Of a stretch of 64,000 nucleotides of DNA, positions 40,235-48,609 are shown piece by piece. The stretch is from contig NZ_KB905819.1 in the NCBI RefSeq assembly GCF_000381025.1, forward strand, positions 62,001 through 126,000. The letters run 5' to 3'. The stretch comes from Streptomyces sulphureus DSM 40104 (GTDB lineage: Bacteria; Actinomycetota; Actinomycetes; Streptomycetales; Streptomycetaceae). The notes beneath the pieces are model-generated. The model did not search any database and had not been told where the DNA came from. It worked only from the letters and a program-made list of their open reading frames with translations. A program made the position numbers and the translations under genes. Within the stretch, counting starts at the first letter, position 1. Each line of letters begins with the position of its first letter.

Positions 40235-41437
40235 ATGCGGCGCGTGCCGACCACTGAGCCCGAACTCGCCCCGCACACCGTCACCGAGCTGCTGCGGCGG
40301 TACGGCGCGGGGGAGCCGCTCGACTGCGAGCGCGTGACGCACGGGCTCCTCAACCGCGGCTACCGCGTGGAGACCACGGGCGGCCGCTACTTCCTCAAGC
40401 AGCACCTCGCCGCGGGCGGCCCCCCGCGCGCACGCAGCGCCGCGGTCGCGGAGCGCGCGGGCTCGATCGAGGAACGCCACCGCGCGGCAGCGCGGCTCGG
40501 CGCGCTCGGCCTGCCCGTCGTCCCGGTCTGCGCCGACGCCGAGGGCCGCACCGTCCTCGCGCTCGGCGACCACTGCTACGCGCTCCACCCGTGGCTCGAA
40601 GGCCGCCACCGCTTCGGCACCGACCTCTCGCCCGCGCAGTGCCGCCGCCTCGGCGCCCTCCTCGGGCAGGTCCACCTCTGCCTCGCCGAGGTGCTCCCCG
40701 ACCCGGCGACCGGCGCGGGCGCCCGGGGCGTGGGCCGCCGTGCCTGCGTCCCCGGCACCCCCGCGCCCGCGGCGCCGGCGGACCCGGAGGAGACGGAGGC
40801 GCGCATCGCGGAGCTGCTCGCGCGCGTCCGGCGCAGCGCGCCCCGGGACGGCTTCGACGAGCTCGCCGAGCACCGCCTGCGGGAGCGCCGCCGCCTGCTG
40901 CGCCGCTACGCGGCCTGTCGCCCCGCGGACGCCGCCGCCGAGGCGGGCTGGGTGCACGGCGACTTCCACCCGCTCAACCTCCTCTACCCGCCGGAGAGTT
41001 CGCCGCTCCCCGTCCGCGCGAGGGCGGCGCGCGCGGGCGCACCGCGCACCGAGGAACCCGGCCCGCTGGCGATCCTCGACTGGGACCGGATCGGCCTCGA
41101 ACCCCCGCCCGACGAGGCCGTACGCGGCGCGCTGCTCTTCTTCCTGCGCACCGACGGCACCCTCGACCTGCCTCGCGTCCGGGCGTACGCGGACGGGTAC
41201 CGGCGTGCGTCCGGCGCCTCCGCGCCGGGGCTCGCCGCTGCGGTGCACCGGGTGTGGTGGGAGCGGCTCAACGACTTCTGGATGCTCCGCTGGCGGTACG
41301 AGCTCCACGACCCGCGCGCCGACCCGCAGTTCCCCGCCGCTTCCGCGCTCGTCGTCTGGTGGACGAGCCGGTACGAGGAGGTCGGGGCCGCGTTCTGCGG
41401 GAGCGGCGCGGGCCAACTCCCGGCGGAGGGCGGGTAG
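40235..41437 (+). CDS. Aminoglycoside phosphotransferase-fold (APH/homoserine kinase II-like) protein
   Basis: A 400-residue kinase-fold protein. Visible are GLLNRGYRVETTGGRYFLKQH (nucleotide-binding lobe with Lys), GWVHGDFHPLNLLY (catalytic HGDxxxxN) and LAILDWDRIGLEPP (DW/DFG equivalent). It phosphorylates a small molecule of unknown identity; homoserine, choline and drugs are all used in this superfamily. The ATG at 40235 overlaps a -10-like TACGAT (40231-40236). If that is the true -10, translation begins at GTG 40244 on a leaderless message. Two tandem GTGTGTGAC copies precede it. Confidence 0.8.
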   Translation: MRRVPTTEPELAPHTVTELLRRYGAGEPLDCERVTHGLLNRGYRVETTGGRYFLKQHLAAGGPPRARSAAVAERAGSIEERHRAAARLGALGLPVVPVCADAEGRTVLALGDHCYALHPWLEGRHRFGTDLSPAQCRRLGALLGQVHLCLAEVLPDPATGAGARGVGRRACVPGTPAPAAPADPEETEARIAELLARVRRSAPRDGFDELAEHRLRERRRLLRRYAACRPADAAAEAGWVHGDFHPLNLLYPPESSPLPVRARAARAGAPRTEEPGPLAILDWDRIGLEPPPDEAVRGALLFFLRTDGTLDLPRVRAYADGYRRASGASAPGLAAAVHRVWWERLNDFWMLRWRYELHDPRADPQFPAASALVVWWTSRYEEVGAAFCGSGAGQLPAEGG

Positions 41438-41442
41438 TCGGC

Positions 41443-42108
41443 TCACCGCTCCCGCTCGGCGCGCCTCCGGGCGACCCAGGCGGCGGCCTGGGAGCGGCGC
41501 TCCATGCCGAGCTTGGCGAGGAGCGACGAGACGTAGTTCTTGACCGTCTTCTCGGCGAGGTGGAGCCGCTCGCCGATGGCCCGGTTGGTGAGCCCCTCGC
41601 CGATCAGGTCGAGGATGCGCTGCTCCTGCTCGGTGAGCGCTTCCGGACGGGCGCCTCCCCGCGCGCGCCGATCGCCGTCCCGCAGCCGCCTCAGGACGCG
41701 GTGGGTCGCCTCCGGGGCGAGGAGGGAGCGGCCGGCCGCCACGTCGCGGACCGCGGTGAGGAGTTCGGTCCCGCGGATCTCCTTGAGGACGTAGCCCGAG
41801 GCGCCGGCCATGACCGAGTCGAAGAGCGCCTCGTCGTTCGAGTACGAGGTGAGCATGAGGCAGCGGACGTGCGCGTCCCGCGACCGGACCTCGCGGCAGA
41901 CCTCGACGCCGTTGCCGTCCGGGAGGCGCACGTCGAGGACGGCGACGTCGGGGCTTACGACCGGGATGCGCGCAAGCGCCTCGGCCGCCGTGCCCGCTTC
42001 ACCCACGACCTCCAGGTCCTCTTCGACGACGAGCATGTCGCGGAGGCCGCGGCGGACCACCTCATGATCATCGAGGAGGAACACCCTGATTTGTCCTGTT
42101 TCGGGCAC
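41443..42108 (-). CDS. NarL/FixJ-family response regulator
   Basis: A 221-residue DNA-binding response regulator. The receiver domain is IRVFLLDDHEVVRRGLRDMLVVEEDLEVVGEAGTAAEALARIPVVSPDVAVLDVRLPDGNGVEVC with the phosphoacceptor Asp in AVLDVRL (about residue 55), Thr in MLTSYS and Lys in YVLKEI. The C-terminal LuxR HTH is LTEQEQRILDLIGEGLTNRAIGERLHLAEKTVKNYVSSLLAKLGMERRSQ. It resembles DevR/DosR-like regulators. No histidine kinase is adjacent, so it is an orphan here. GTG at 42108 is preferred over GTG 42141 by similarity of N-termini. Confidence 0.88.
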   Translation of the reverse strand: MPETGQIRVFLLDDHEVVRRGLRDMLVVEEDLEVVGEAGTAAEALARIPVVSPDVAVLDVRLPDGNGVEVCREVRSRDAHVRCLMLTSYSNDEALFDSVMAGASGYVLKEIRGTELLTAVRDVAAGRSLLAPEATHRVLRRLRDGDRRARGGARPEALTEQEQRILDLIGEGLTNRAIGERLHLAEKTVKNYVSSLLAKLGMERRSQAAAWVARRRAERER

Positions 42109-42502
42109 GGAGTCAGTCTCACATACTGATCCGCTCCTCACCCTTCCGTCGTTCGGCGGCCCGGGTTAACGTGCGAGTGTCCGCGGCTTGCGAGGCCGTG
42201 ACCAGTGAAGTCCCTGCTCTGCGGCGACCGAGCCGGGTTCCGGCGAATAGTTGGATATCCGAGCAAAGTTGCAGGTCAGTCAGGTGTCATGCCTCTATGG
42301 AGTCATTGCCATGGCTGGGGTGTGCACCGACCGGAGCCGGGGCGACGGGCCGCGACCGGGACAGCAGTCACCGCTCGAATCCGTCTGCGCGCACCCCACC
42401 CCCCGTGCGCCGCGCGGGAACGGGCGAGCCTCCCCCCGCCACCGGGCGGGGGAGCCCAAGGCGTCCGGTGACCCCGGAGGCCGGACAGGAAGAGGAGCAC
42501 AC
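42109..42502. other. Divergent region before the second bkd operon
   Basis: This 394-base gap carries the promoters of the response regulator and of the E1-alpha gene. A hairpin made by CTCCCCCCGCC (42430-42440) and GGCGGGGGAG (42445-42454) lies about 50 bases before the E1-alpha RBS, inside the likely 5' leader, and could act as an attenuator. No gene is supported. Confidence 0.45.
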
Positions 42503-43831
42503 GTGACCGTGGAGAGCACTGCCGCGCGCGAAGAGGCGCGCCGCAGCGGAACCGGAGGCAAGCGCGCCGCTGCTTCCGGGGAGCCGAGCACATCCCGCAG
42601 CGCTTCGCCGGGAGGCGGCAAGGGACGCGCAGCGCAGGGCGCGAGCAACAAGCAGGGCGCGGCCAAGAAGAAGCCCGCGGCCAAGAAGGCCCCCGCGAAG
42701 TCGAGGAAGCCGGCGAAGGCTTCGGCGGCGCAGCCGGGCGGCGACGAGTTCGTCCAGTTGCTCACCCCCGAGGGCGAACGCGTCCACCACCCTTCGTACG
42801 ACGTCGACCTCACCGACGAGGAACTCCGCGGCCTCTACCGCGACATGGTCCTCACCTGCCGCTTCGACGCCGAGGCCACGTCGCTCCAACGGCAGGGCGA
42901 ACTCGGCCTCTGGGCCTCGCTCCTCGGCCAGGAGGCCGCGCAGATCGGCTCGGGGCGCGCGCTCCGCACGGACGACTACGTCTTCCCCACCTACCGCGAG
43001 CACGGCGTCGCCTGGTGCCGCGACGTCGACCCGACGCTCCTCCTCGGCATGTTCCGCGGTGTCAACAACGGCGGTTGGGACCCGAACACCAACAACTTCC
43101 ACCTGTACACGATCGTCATCGGCTCCCAGGTGCTCCATGCGACCGGCTACGCCATGGGCGTCGCCAAGGACGGCGCGGACTCGGCCGTGGTCGCGTACTT
43201 CGGCGACGGCGCCTCCAGCCAGGGCGACGTGGCGGAGGCGTTCACCTTCGCCTCCGTCTACAACGCACCGGTCGTCTTCTTCTGCCAGAACAACCAGTGG
43301 GCGATCTCGGAACCGACCGACCGGCAGACGCGGGTGCCGATCTACCGCAGGGCCGACGGCTTCGGCTTCCCCGGCGTCCGTGTCGACGGCAACGACGTCC
43401 TCGCCTGCCTCGCCGTCACCAAGGCGGCGGTCGAGCGGGCGCGCACGGGCGAAGGGCCCATGCTGATCGAGGCGTTCACCTACCGCATGGGCGCGCACAC
43501 CACCTCGGACGACCCCACGCGCTACCGCACGGACGAGGAGCACGCCTCCTGGGAGGCGAAGGACCCGATCGCGCGCCTCCGCGGCTACCTGGAGCGCGAA
43601 GGCCGCGCCGACGAAGCGTACTTCGCCGCCATCGAGGAGGAGAGCGAGGCGATGGGCAAGCACGTGCGCGAGGCGATCCGCACCATGCCCGACCCGGACA
43701 CCATGGCCATCTTCGAGAATGTCTACGCCGACGGGCACGCCCTCGTCGACGAGGAGCGCGCCCAGTTCGCGCGCTATCTCTCCTCGTTCGCCGACGCACC
43801 GGCCGCCGGGTCCACGCAGGGAGGCCACTGA
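42503..43831 (+). CDS. bkdA: Branched-chain alpha-keto acid dehydrogenase E1 alpha subunit, locus 2, with basic N-terminal tail
   Basis: A 442-residue E1-alpha. The enzyme begins near residue 80: YRDMVLTCRFDAEATSLQRQGELGLWASLLGQEAAQIGSGRAL. ThDP motif FGDGASSQGDVAEAFTFASVYNAPVVFFCQNN is near 235-265. The first 75 residues are a Lys/Ala/Ser-rich tail with repeats such as AAKKKPAAKKAPAKSRKPAK, as in histone H1-like proteins; this is absent from the locus 1 paralogue. GTG at 42503 follows AGGAAGAGGAG. The stop overlaps the E1-beta start (TGATG). Confidence 0.9.
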   Translation: MTVESTAAREEARRSGTGGKRAAASGEPSTSRSASPGGGKGRAAQGASNKQGAAKKKPAAKKAPAKSRKPAKASAAQPGGDEFVQLLTPEGERVHHPSYDVDLTDEELRGLYRDMVLTCRFDAEATSLQRQGELGLWASLLGQEAAQIGSGRALRTDDYVFPTYREHGVAWCRDVDPTLLLGMFRGVNNGGWDPNTNNFHLYTIVIGSQVLHATGYAMGVAKDGADSAVVAYFGDGASSQGDVAEAFTFASVYNAPVVFFCQNNQWAISEPTDRQTRVPIYRRADGFGFPGVRVDGNDVLACLAVTKAAVERARTGEGPMLIEAFTYRMGAHTTSDDPTRYRTDEEHASWEAKDPIARLRGYLEREGRADEAYFAAIEEESEAMGKHVREAIRTMPDPDTMAIFENVYADGHALVDEERAQFARYLSSFADAPAAGSTQGGH

Positions 43832-44829
43832 TGGCTGCCACCACCGCGCCGGCGGCGCGCAAGCTGCCGATCGCGAAGGCGATCAACGAGTCGCTCCGCG
43901 CCTCGATGGAGGCCGACCCGAAGGTCCTCGTGATGGGCGAGGACGTCGGCAAGCTCGGCGGCGTCTTCCGTGTCACCGACGGGTTGCAGAAGGACTTCGG
44001 CGAGGAGCGGGTGATCGACACCCCGCTCGCCGAGTCCGGCATCGTCGGAACGGCGATCGGGATGGCGCTGCGCGGCTACCGCCCGGTCGTGGAGATCCAG
44101 TTCGACGGCTTCGTCTTCCCCGCGTACGACCAGATCGTGACGCAGCTCGCGAAGATGCACGCGCGGGCGCTCGGCAAGGTCAAGGTCCCCGTCGTCATCC
44201 GCATCCCGTACGCGGGCGGCATCGGCGCCGTCGAGCACCACAGCGAGTCGCCCGAGGTGCTCTTCGCGCACGTCGCCGGGTTGAAGTGCGTGTCGCCCTC
44301 CAACTCGGCCGACGCGTACTGGATGCTGCGCCAGGCGATCGAGTGCGACGACCCGGTGATCTTCTTCGAGCCGAAGCGGCGGTACTGGGACAAGGGCGAG
44401 GTCGACCCGGCCGCCATCCCCGGGCCCCTGCACCAGGCGAAGGTTGTGAAGGAGGGCACGGCGCTCACGCTCGCGGCGTACGGACCGATGGTGAAGGTCT
44501 GCCTGGAGGCGGCGGCCGCGGCCGAGGAGGAGGGCAACTCCCTCGAGGTGGTGGACCTCCGGTCGATCTCGCCGATCGACTTCGACACCGTGCAGCGGTC
44601 GGTGGAGAAGACCCGCCGGCTGGTGACGGTGCACGAGGCACCGGTCTTCCTCGGTTCAGGCGCCGAGGTGGCCGCCCGCCTCACCGAGCGGTGCTTCTAC
44701 CATCTGGAGGCCCCCGTGCTGCGGGTCGGCGGCTTCCATGCGCCGTACCCGCCCGCCCGGTTGGAGGACGAGTACCTGCCGGGGCTCGACCGGGTGCTTG
44801 ATGCCGTCGACCGTGCGCTGGCGTACTGA
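43831..44829 (+). CDS. bkdB: Branched-chain alpha-keto acid dehydrogenase E1 beta subunit, locus 2
   Basis: A 332-residue E1-beta with VLVMGEDVGKLGGVFRVTDGLQKDFGEERVIDTPLAESGIVGTAIGMALRGYRPVVEIQFDGFVFPAYDQIVTQLAKMHARA, IPYAGGIGAVEHHSESPEVLFAHVAG and VTVHEAPVFLGSGAEVAARL. It is homologous along its length to the locus 1 copy at 32585-33619. It starts on the last base of the E1-alpha stop and is followed 20 bases later by E2. Confidence 0.92.
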   Translation: MAATTAPAARKLPIAKAINESLRASMEADPKVLVMGEDVGKLGGVFRVTDGLQKDFGEERVIDTPLAESGIVGTAIGMALRGYRPVVEIQFDGFVFPAYDQIVTQLAKMHARALGKVKVPVVIRIPYAGGIGAVEHHSESPEVLFAHVAGLKCVSPSNSADAYWMLRQAIECDDPVIFFEPKRRYWDKGEVDPAAIPGPLHQAKVVKEGTALTLAAYGPMVKVCLEAAAAAEEEGNSLEVVDLRSISPIDFDTVQRSVEKTRRLVTVHEAPVFLGSGAEVAARLTERCFYHLEAPVLRVGGFHAPYPPARLEDEYLPGLDRVLDAVDRALAY

Positions 44830-44849
44830 GGACCGGGAGAGTCGCGATC

Positions 44850-46259
44850 ATGACCGTTACTTCGACCGCTGCTGAAGCCTCCCCGCGTATCCGCGAGTTC
44901 AGGATGCCCGACGTGGGTGAGGGGCTGACCGAGGCGGAGATCCTGAGCTGGCACGTGCAGCCGGGCGACACCGTCGCCGACGGACAGATCGTCTGCGAGG
45001 TGGAGACCGCCAAGGCGGCGGTCGAACTCCCCATCCCGTTCGACGGACAGGTCGCGGAGGTGCGGTTCGAGGAGGGCGCCACGGTCGACGTCGGCACGCC
45101 GATCATCACCGTGGACACCGACCCGTCGGCCGGGCCCGAGCCCGCCCCCGAGCCCGCTGCCGAACCGGCTTCCGAGCCCGAGGGGGAGGGCGGCGAGCGG
45201 CAGCCGGTGCTCGTCGGGTACGGCGTCTCGCAGTCGGCGACGACGCGCCGCCCGCGCAAGCCGCAGGCGAACGGCCAGGCGCCGGCCGCCGAGCCCCAGC
45301 CCCCCGAACCGCAGCCGGCGCCGCCGCAGCAACAGACGGCAGCCGAGCGTCCGTTGGCGAAGCCCCCGGTGCGCAAGCTCGCCAAGGACCTCGGCGTCGA
45401 CCTCGCCGCCATCGCCCCCACGGGCCCCGACGGCGTCGTCACCCGCGAGGACGTGCACGCCGCTGCCGAGAACCGGCGCACGGCGGCGGAGCCGCAACCG
45501 GTACCGGAACAGCCGCGCACCGCGGCGCCCGAGGAGGCGCTGCCGCCGCAGGCGAGCGAGCGGGAGACCCGCGTCCCTGTGCGGGGGGTGCGCAAGGCGA
45601 CGGCGCAGGCGATGGTCGGCAGCGCCTTCAGCGCGCCGCACGTGACGGAGTTCGTCACCGTCGACGTCACCCGCACCGTCAAGCTGGTGCGGGAGTTGAA
45701 GGAGGACCCGGACCTCGCGGGGGTGCGCGTCAACCCGCTGCTCTTCGTCGCCAAGGCGTTCCTCCTCGCGATCCGCCGCCACCCGGAGGTCAACGCGAGC
45801 TGGGACGAGGAGCGGCAGGAGATCGTCCGCAAGCACTACGTCAACCTGGGCATCGCCGCGGCCACCCCACGGGGGCTGCTCGTCCCGAACGTCAAGGATG
45901 CGCACGCCAAGACGCTCCCCGAACTCGGCGGCGCCATCGCGGAGTTGGTCACCACGGCACGCGAGGGCAGGACGACGCCCGAGGCGATGCAGAACGGCAC
46001 GGTGACGATCACCAACGTCGGCGTCTTCGGTGTGGACACGGGGACGCCGATCCTCAACCCCGGCGAGTCCGCGATCCTCGCCTTCGGGCAGATCAAGGAA
46101 CAACCCTGGGTGCACAAGGGCAAGGTGAAGCCGCGCCACGTCACCACGCTCGCGCTCTCCTTCGACCACCGGCTCGTCGACGGCGAACTCGGCTCCCGGG
46201 TACTCGCCGACACGGCCGCCGTACTGGAGCGTCCGAAGCGCCTGATGACCTGGAGCTGA
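44850..46259 (+). CDS. bkdC: Branched-chain alpha-keto acid dehydrogenase E2 (lipoamide acyltransferase), locus 2
   Basis: A 469-residue E2. The lipoyl domain is near residues 15-90 (MPDVGEGLTEAEILSWHVQPGDTVADGQIVCEVETAKAAVELP). A long Pro/Glu/Ala linker (PEPAPEPAAEPASEPE and a Gln/Pro-rich stretch) separates it from the E1/E3-binding domain (RKLAKDLGVDLAAIAPTGPDGVVTREDVHAA). The catalytic domain ends in DHRLVDG. It completes a plus-strand operon with the two E1 subunits. The E3 gene is not in the window. Confidence 0.92.
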   Translation: MTVTSTAAEASPRIREFRMPDVGEGLTEAEILSWHVQPGDTVADGQIVCEVETAKAAVELPIPFDGQVAEVRFEEGATVDVGTPIITVDTDPSAGPEPAPEPAAEPASEPEGEGGERQPVLVGYGVSQSATTRRPRKPQANGQAPAAEPQPPEPQPAPPQQQTAAERPLAKPPVRKLAKDLGVDLAAIAPTGPDGVVTREDVHAAAENRRTAAEPQPVPEQPRTAAPEEALPPQASERETRVPVRGVRKATAQAMVGSAFSAPHVTEFVTVDVTRTVKLVRELKEDPDLAGVRVNPLLFVAKAFLLAIRRHPEVNASWDEERQEIVRKHYVNLGIAAATPRGLLVPNVKDAHAKTLPELGGAIAELVTTAREGRTTPEAMQNGTVTITNVGVFGVDTGTPILNPGESAILAFGQIKEQPWVHKGKVKPRHVTTLALSFDHRLVDGELGSRVLADTAAVLERPKRLMTWS

Positions 46260-46268
46260 GCGCCCACT

Positions 46269-46311
46269 GCACGCGGGGCCCGTACGCACACCGCGTACGG
46301 GCCCCGCGTGC
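46269..46311. terminator. Strong terminator after the second bkd operon
   Basis: A perfect 19-bp stem (46269-46287 with 46293-46311, GCACGCGGGGCCCGTACGC) closes a 5-base ACACC loop, ten bases past the E2 stop. Confidence 0.85.
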
Positions 46312-46369
46312 GTGCGCCAACCCCTGTGCGAACACCGGAAGTCCGCATCGCGGACGGCGCAGCCCGGGT

Positions 46370-46395
46370 ATACGTGTTGTATCTATGATGTGCGC
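46370..46395 (+). promoter_or_regulatory. Promoter and possible autoregulatory site of the GntR gene
   Basis: TATGAT (46384-46389) is a good -10 element only six bases before the ATG at 46396, which implies a leaderless message. An ATAC-GTGTT-GTAT inverted repeat (46370-46382) overlaps the upstream promoter and could be the GntR operator. No clear -35 is present. Confidence 0.5.
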
Positions 46396-47055
46396 ATGCC
46401 TTCGTCGACCCTTCGGAAACCACCCGCGGCCGAGCGGGTCTACGCGCACGTGAAGCAGGCCGTCCTGGAGCGGCGCTACGAGGGAGGGGTGCTCCTCACC
46501 GAGGGCGAACTCGCCGAGGAGATCGGCGTCTCGCGCACCCCCGTGCGCGAGGGGCTGCTGCGGCTGGAGGCCGAGGGACTGATCAAGCTCTATCCGAAGA
46601 AGGGCGCGCTCGTCCTGCCCGTCTCCGCGCAGGAGGTCGCCGACGTCGTCGAGACCCGCCTTCTCGTGGAGCAGCACGCCGTGCACGCCTCGGTCCCGCT
46701 CTCCGGCGCCCTCGCCGAGCACCTGGAGACGCACCTCGTCGAGCAGCGCCGCTGCGCGGACGAGGGGGACCTGCACGCCTTCGCCGTGAGCGACCGCTGC
46801 TTCCACGCCGAGCTCGTCCGCGCCACGGGGAACGACATCCTCGTCCGCATCTACGACCAACTCCGCGACCGCCAACTGCGCATGGGCGTCGCCATGATGC
46901 ACGCGCAGCCCGAGCGGATAGCGAAGAACCTCACGGAGCACCGGGAGATCTACGAGGCGCTCACGGACGGCGACGCCGACGCCGCGGCGCAGGCGGTACA
47001 CCGGCACATCAGCCGCGTTCGGCAGCTCGTCGGCGCCGGGAAGAGGGGAGCTTGA
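46396..47055 (+). CDS. GntR-family (FadR/FCD) regulator
   Basis: A 219-residue regulator. The winged HTH is AAERVYAHVKQAVLERRYEGGVLLTEGELAEEIGVSRTPVREGLLRLEAEGLIKLYPKKGALV, followed by an FCD ligand domain with conserved metal or ligand residues (EVVETRLLVEQHAV..., FHAELVRATGN, EHREIYEAL, H.S). FCD regulators usually bind carboxylates or sugars acids. The stop overlaps the MFS start, so it likely controls that transporter in an operon. Confidence 0.9.
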   Translation: MPSSTLRKPPAAERVYAHVKQAVLERRYEGGVLLTEGELAEEIGVSRTPVREGLLRLEAEGLIKLYPKKGALVLPVSAQEVADVVETRLLVEQHAVHASVPLSGALAEHLETHLVEQRRCADEGDLHAFAVSDRCFHAELVRATGNDILVRIYDQLRDRQLRMGVAMMHAQPERIAKNLTEHREIYEALTDGDADAAAQAVHRHISRVRQLVGAGKRGA

Positions 47056-48527
47056 TGAGCGAGGCGAGCAAGGGGCCGCGGGCGGCGCAGGGCACGGGCG
47101 TGCCGGACGGCGCCAACGCGTCCGACGACGACGGGAGTTCGGGCCCGCGCGACGCGGGCATCCCCCCGGGCCCCGGCGGCGCGGGCGGCAAGTCGGGGAG
47201 CGCGGGGAGCTCCGGGAGCGCGGGCGCCTTCCCCGGGCGCCTGCCGGGCGAGCCGCCCGGTGGTGCCAAGGCCGTCGCGGTGTGGGGCATCGGCGTCGCC
47301 GTCTACTTCGTCGCCGTCACCTACCGCACCAGCCTCGGCGTCGCGGGGATCGACGCCGCCGACCGCTTCGGCATCAACGCCTCCGCGCTCTCCACCTTCT
47401 CCATCCTCCAACTCCTCGTGTACGCGGGGATGCAGATACCGGTCGGCCTGCTCGTCGACCGCTGGGGCACCAAGCGCATCCTCACCCTCGGCGTGGTCCT
47501 CTTCACGCTGGGCCAGTTCGGCTTCGCCTTCTCCGACTCGTACGCCATGGCGCTCGGCTGCCGCGCCCTCCTCGGCTGCGGCGACGCCATGACGTTCATC
47601 GGCGTACTGCGCCTCGGCGCCCGGTGGTTCCCCGCGCGGCGGGGCCCGGTGGTCTCGCAGATCGCGGCGCTCATCGGGATGGCGGGGAACCTGGTGACGA
47701 CGCTGGTCCTCGCGCGCATCCTGCACCAGTTCGGGTGGACGCCGACGTTCGCGGGGAGCGCGGCAGGGGGCGTGCTGATCCTGCTCCTGGTCCTCTTCTT
47801 CCTCAAGGACCACCCGCCCGGGCACGAGCCGCCCCCGGTCCCCAAGTCGGCGCGCGGCGGCCGGCGTTATGTCGCGCGGCAGATCGCGGACACCTGGCGG
47901 GAGCCGGGGTCGCGGATCGGGATGTGGATCCACTTCACCACGCAGTTTCCAGGGATGGTCTTCCTGCTGCTGTGGGGGCTGCCCTTCCTCGTCGAGGCGC
48001 AGGGGCTCTCGAGGGAGGCGGCGGGGACGCTGCTGACGATCGTGGTCCTCGTCAACATGTGCGTCGGGCTCGTCTTCGGGCAGGTGATTTCGCGGCGGCA
48101 CACGGCGCGGTTCCCGCTCGTCTTCGGCACCGTCGGTGTCACGGCGGCGCTCTGGGGGACGGCCGTCTACTGGCCGGGGCAGACGCCGCTGTGGATGCTC
48201 GTCGTCCTCTGCCTTCCACTCGGCGCCTGCGGGCCCGCCTCCATGGTCGGCTTCGACTTCTCCCGTCCGGCCAATCCGCCGGAACGGCAGGGCACCGCCT
48301 CCGGCATCGTCAACATGGGCGGCTTCACGGCCTCCATGACGACGCTGCTCCTCATCGGCGTCCTCCTCGACCTGACGGGGGACAACTTCCGGATCGCCTT
48401 CTCCTGCGTCTTCGTCCTCCAGGCGCTCGGCGTCTCGCAGATCCTCCGCCTCCGCCGGCGCACGCTGCGCCGGGAGCACGAGCACCGGACGGCGAGCCGG
48501 GTCGAGGCGGTGCACGTGCCGGCGTGA
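47055..48527 (+). CDS. MFS transporter with long hydrophilic N-terminus
   Basis: A 490-residue major facilitator. The first 75 residues are a Gly/Ser/Ala-rich, hydrophilic region, followed by about 12 transmembrane segments. The MFS loop after helix 2 is visible as LLVDRWGTKRILTLGVVLF. The early SVY-like YFVAVTYRTSLGVAGIDAADRFGI and VSQIAALIGMAGNLV segments resemble sugar-acid or nitrate/organic-anion MFS members. Overlap with the GntR gene suggests substrate-responsive uptake or efflux. The substrate is not known. Confidence 0.87.
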   Translation: MSEASKGPRAAQGTGVPDGANASDDDGSSGPRDAGIPPGPGGAGGKSGSAGSSGSAGAFPGRLPGEPPGGAKAVAVWGIGVAVYFVAVTYRTSLGVAGIDAADRFGINASALSTFSILQLLVYAGMQIPVGLLVDRWGTKRILTLGVVLFTLGQFGFAFSDSYAMALGCRALLGCGDAMTFIGVLRLGARWFPARRGPVVSQIAALIGMAGNLVTTLVLARILHQFGWTPTFAGSAAGGVLILLLVLFFLKDHPPGHEPPPVPKSARGGRRYVARQIADTWREPGSRIGMWIHFTTQFPGMVFLLLWGLPFLVEAQGLSREAAGTLLTIVVLVNMCVGLVFGQVISRRHTARFPLVFGTVGVTAALWGTAVYWPGQTPLWMLVVLCLPLGACGPASMVGFDFSRPANPPERQGTASGIVNMGGFTASMTTLLLIGVLLDLTGDNFRIAFSCVFVLQALGVSQILRLRRRTLRREHEHRTASRVEAVHVPA

Positions 48528-48550
48528 ACACCGGGGCGCAGGGGGCGCGT

Positions 48551-48575
48551 CGGGCCTCCCGGGCGCGGAGGCCCG
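48551..48575. terminator. Convergent terminator hairpin
   Basis: CGGGCCTCC and GGAGGCCCG form a 9-bp stem around a 7-base loop between the convergent MFS and mycothiol-protein genes. Confidence 0.6.
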
Positions 48576-48609
48576 CCGCCCACCGGTCGGCGGTGCGGCG
48601 GCGGGGCCG

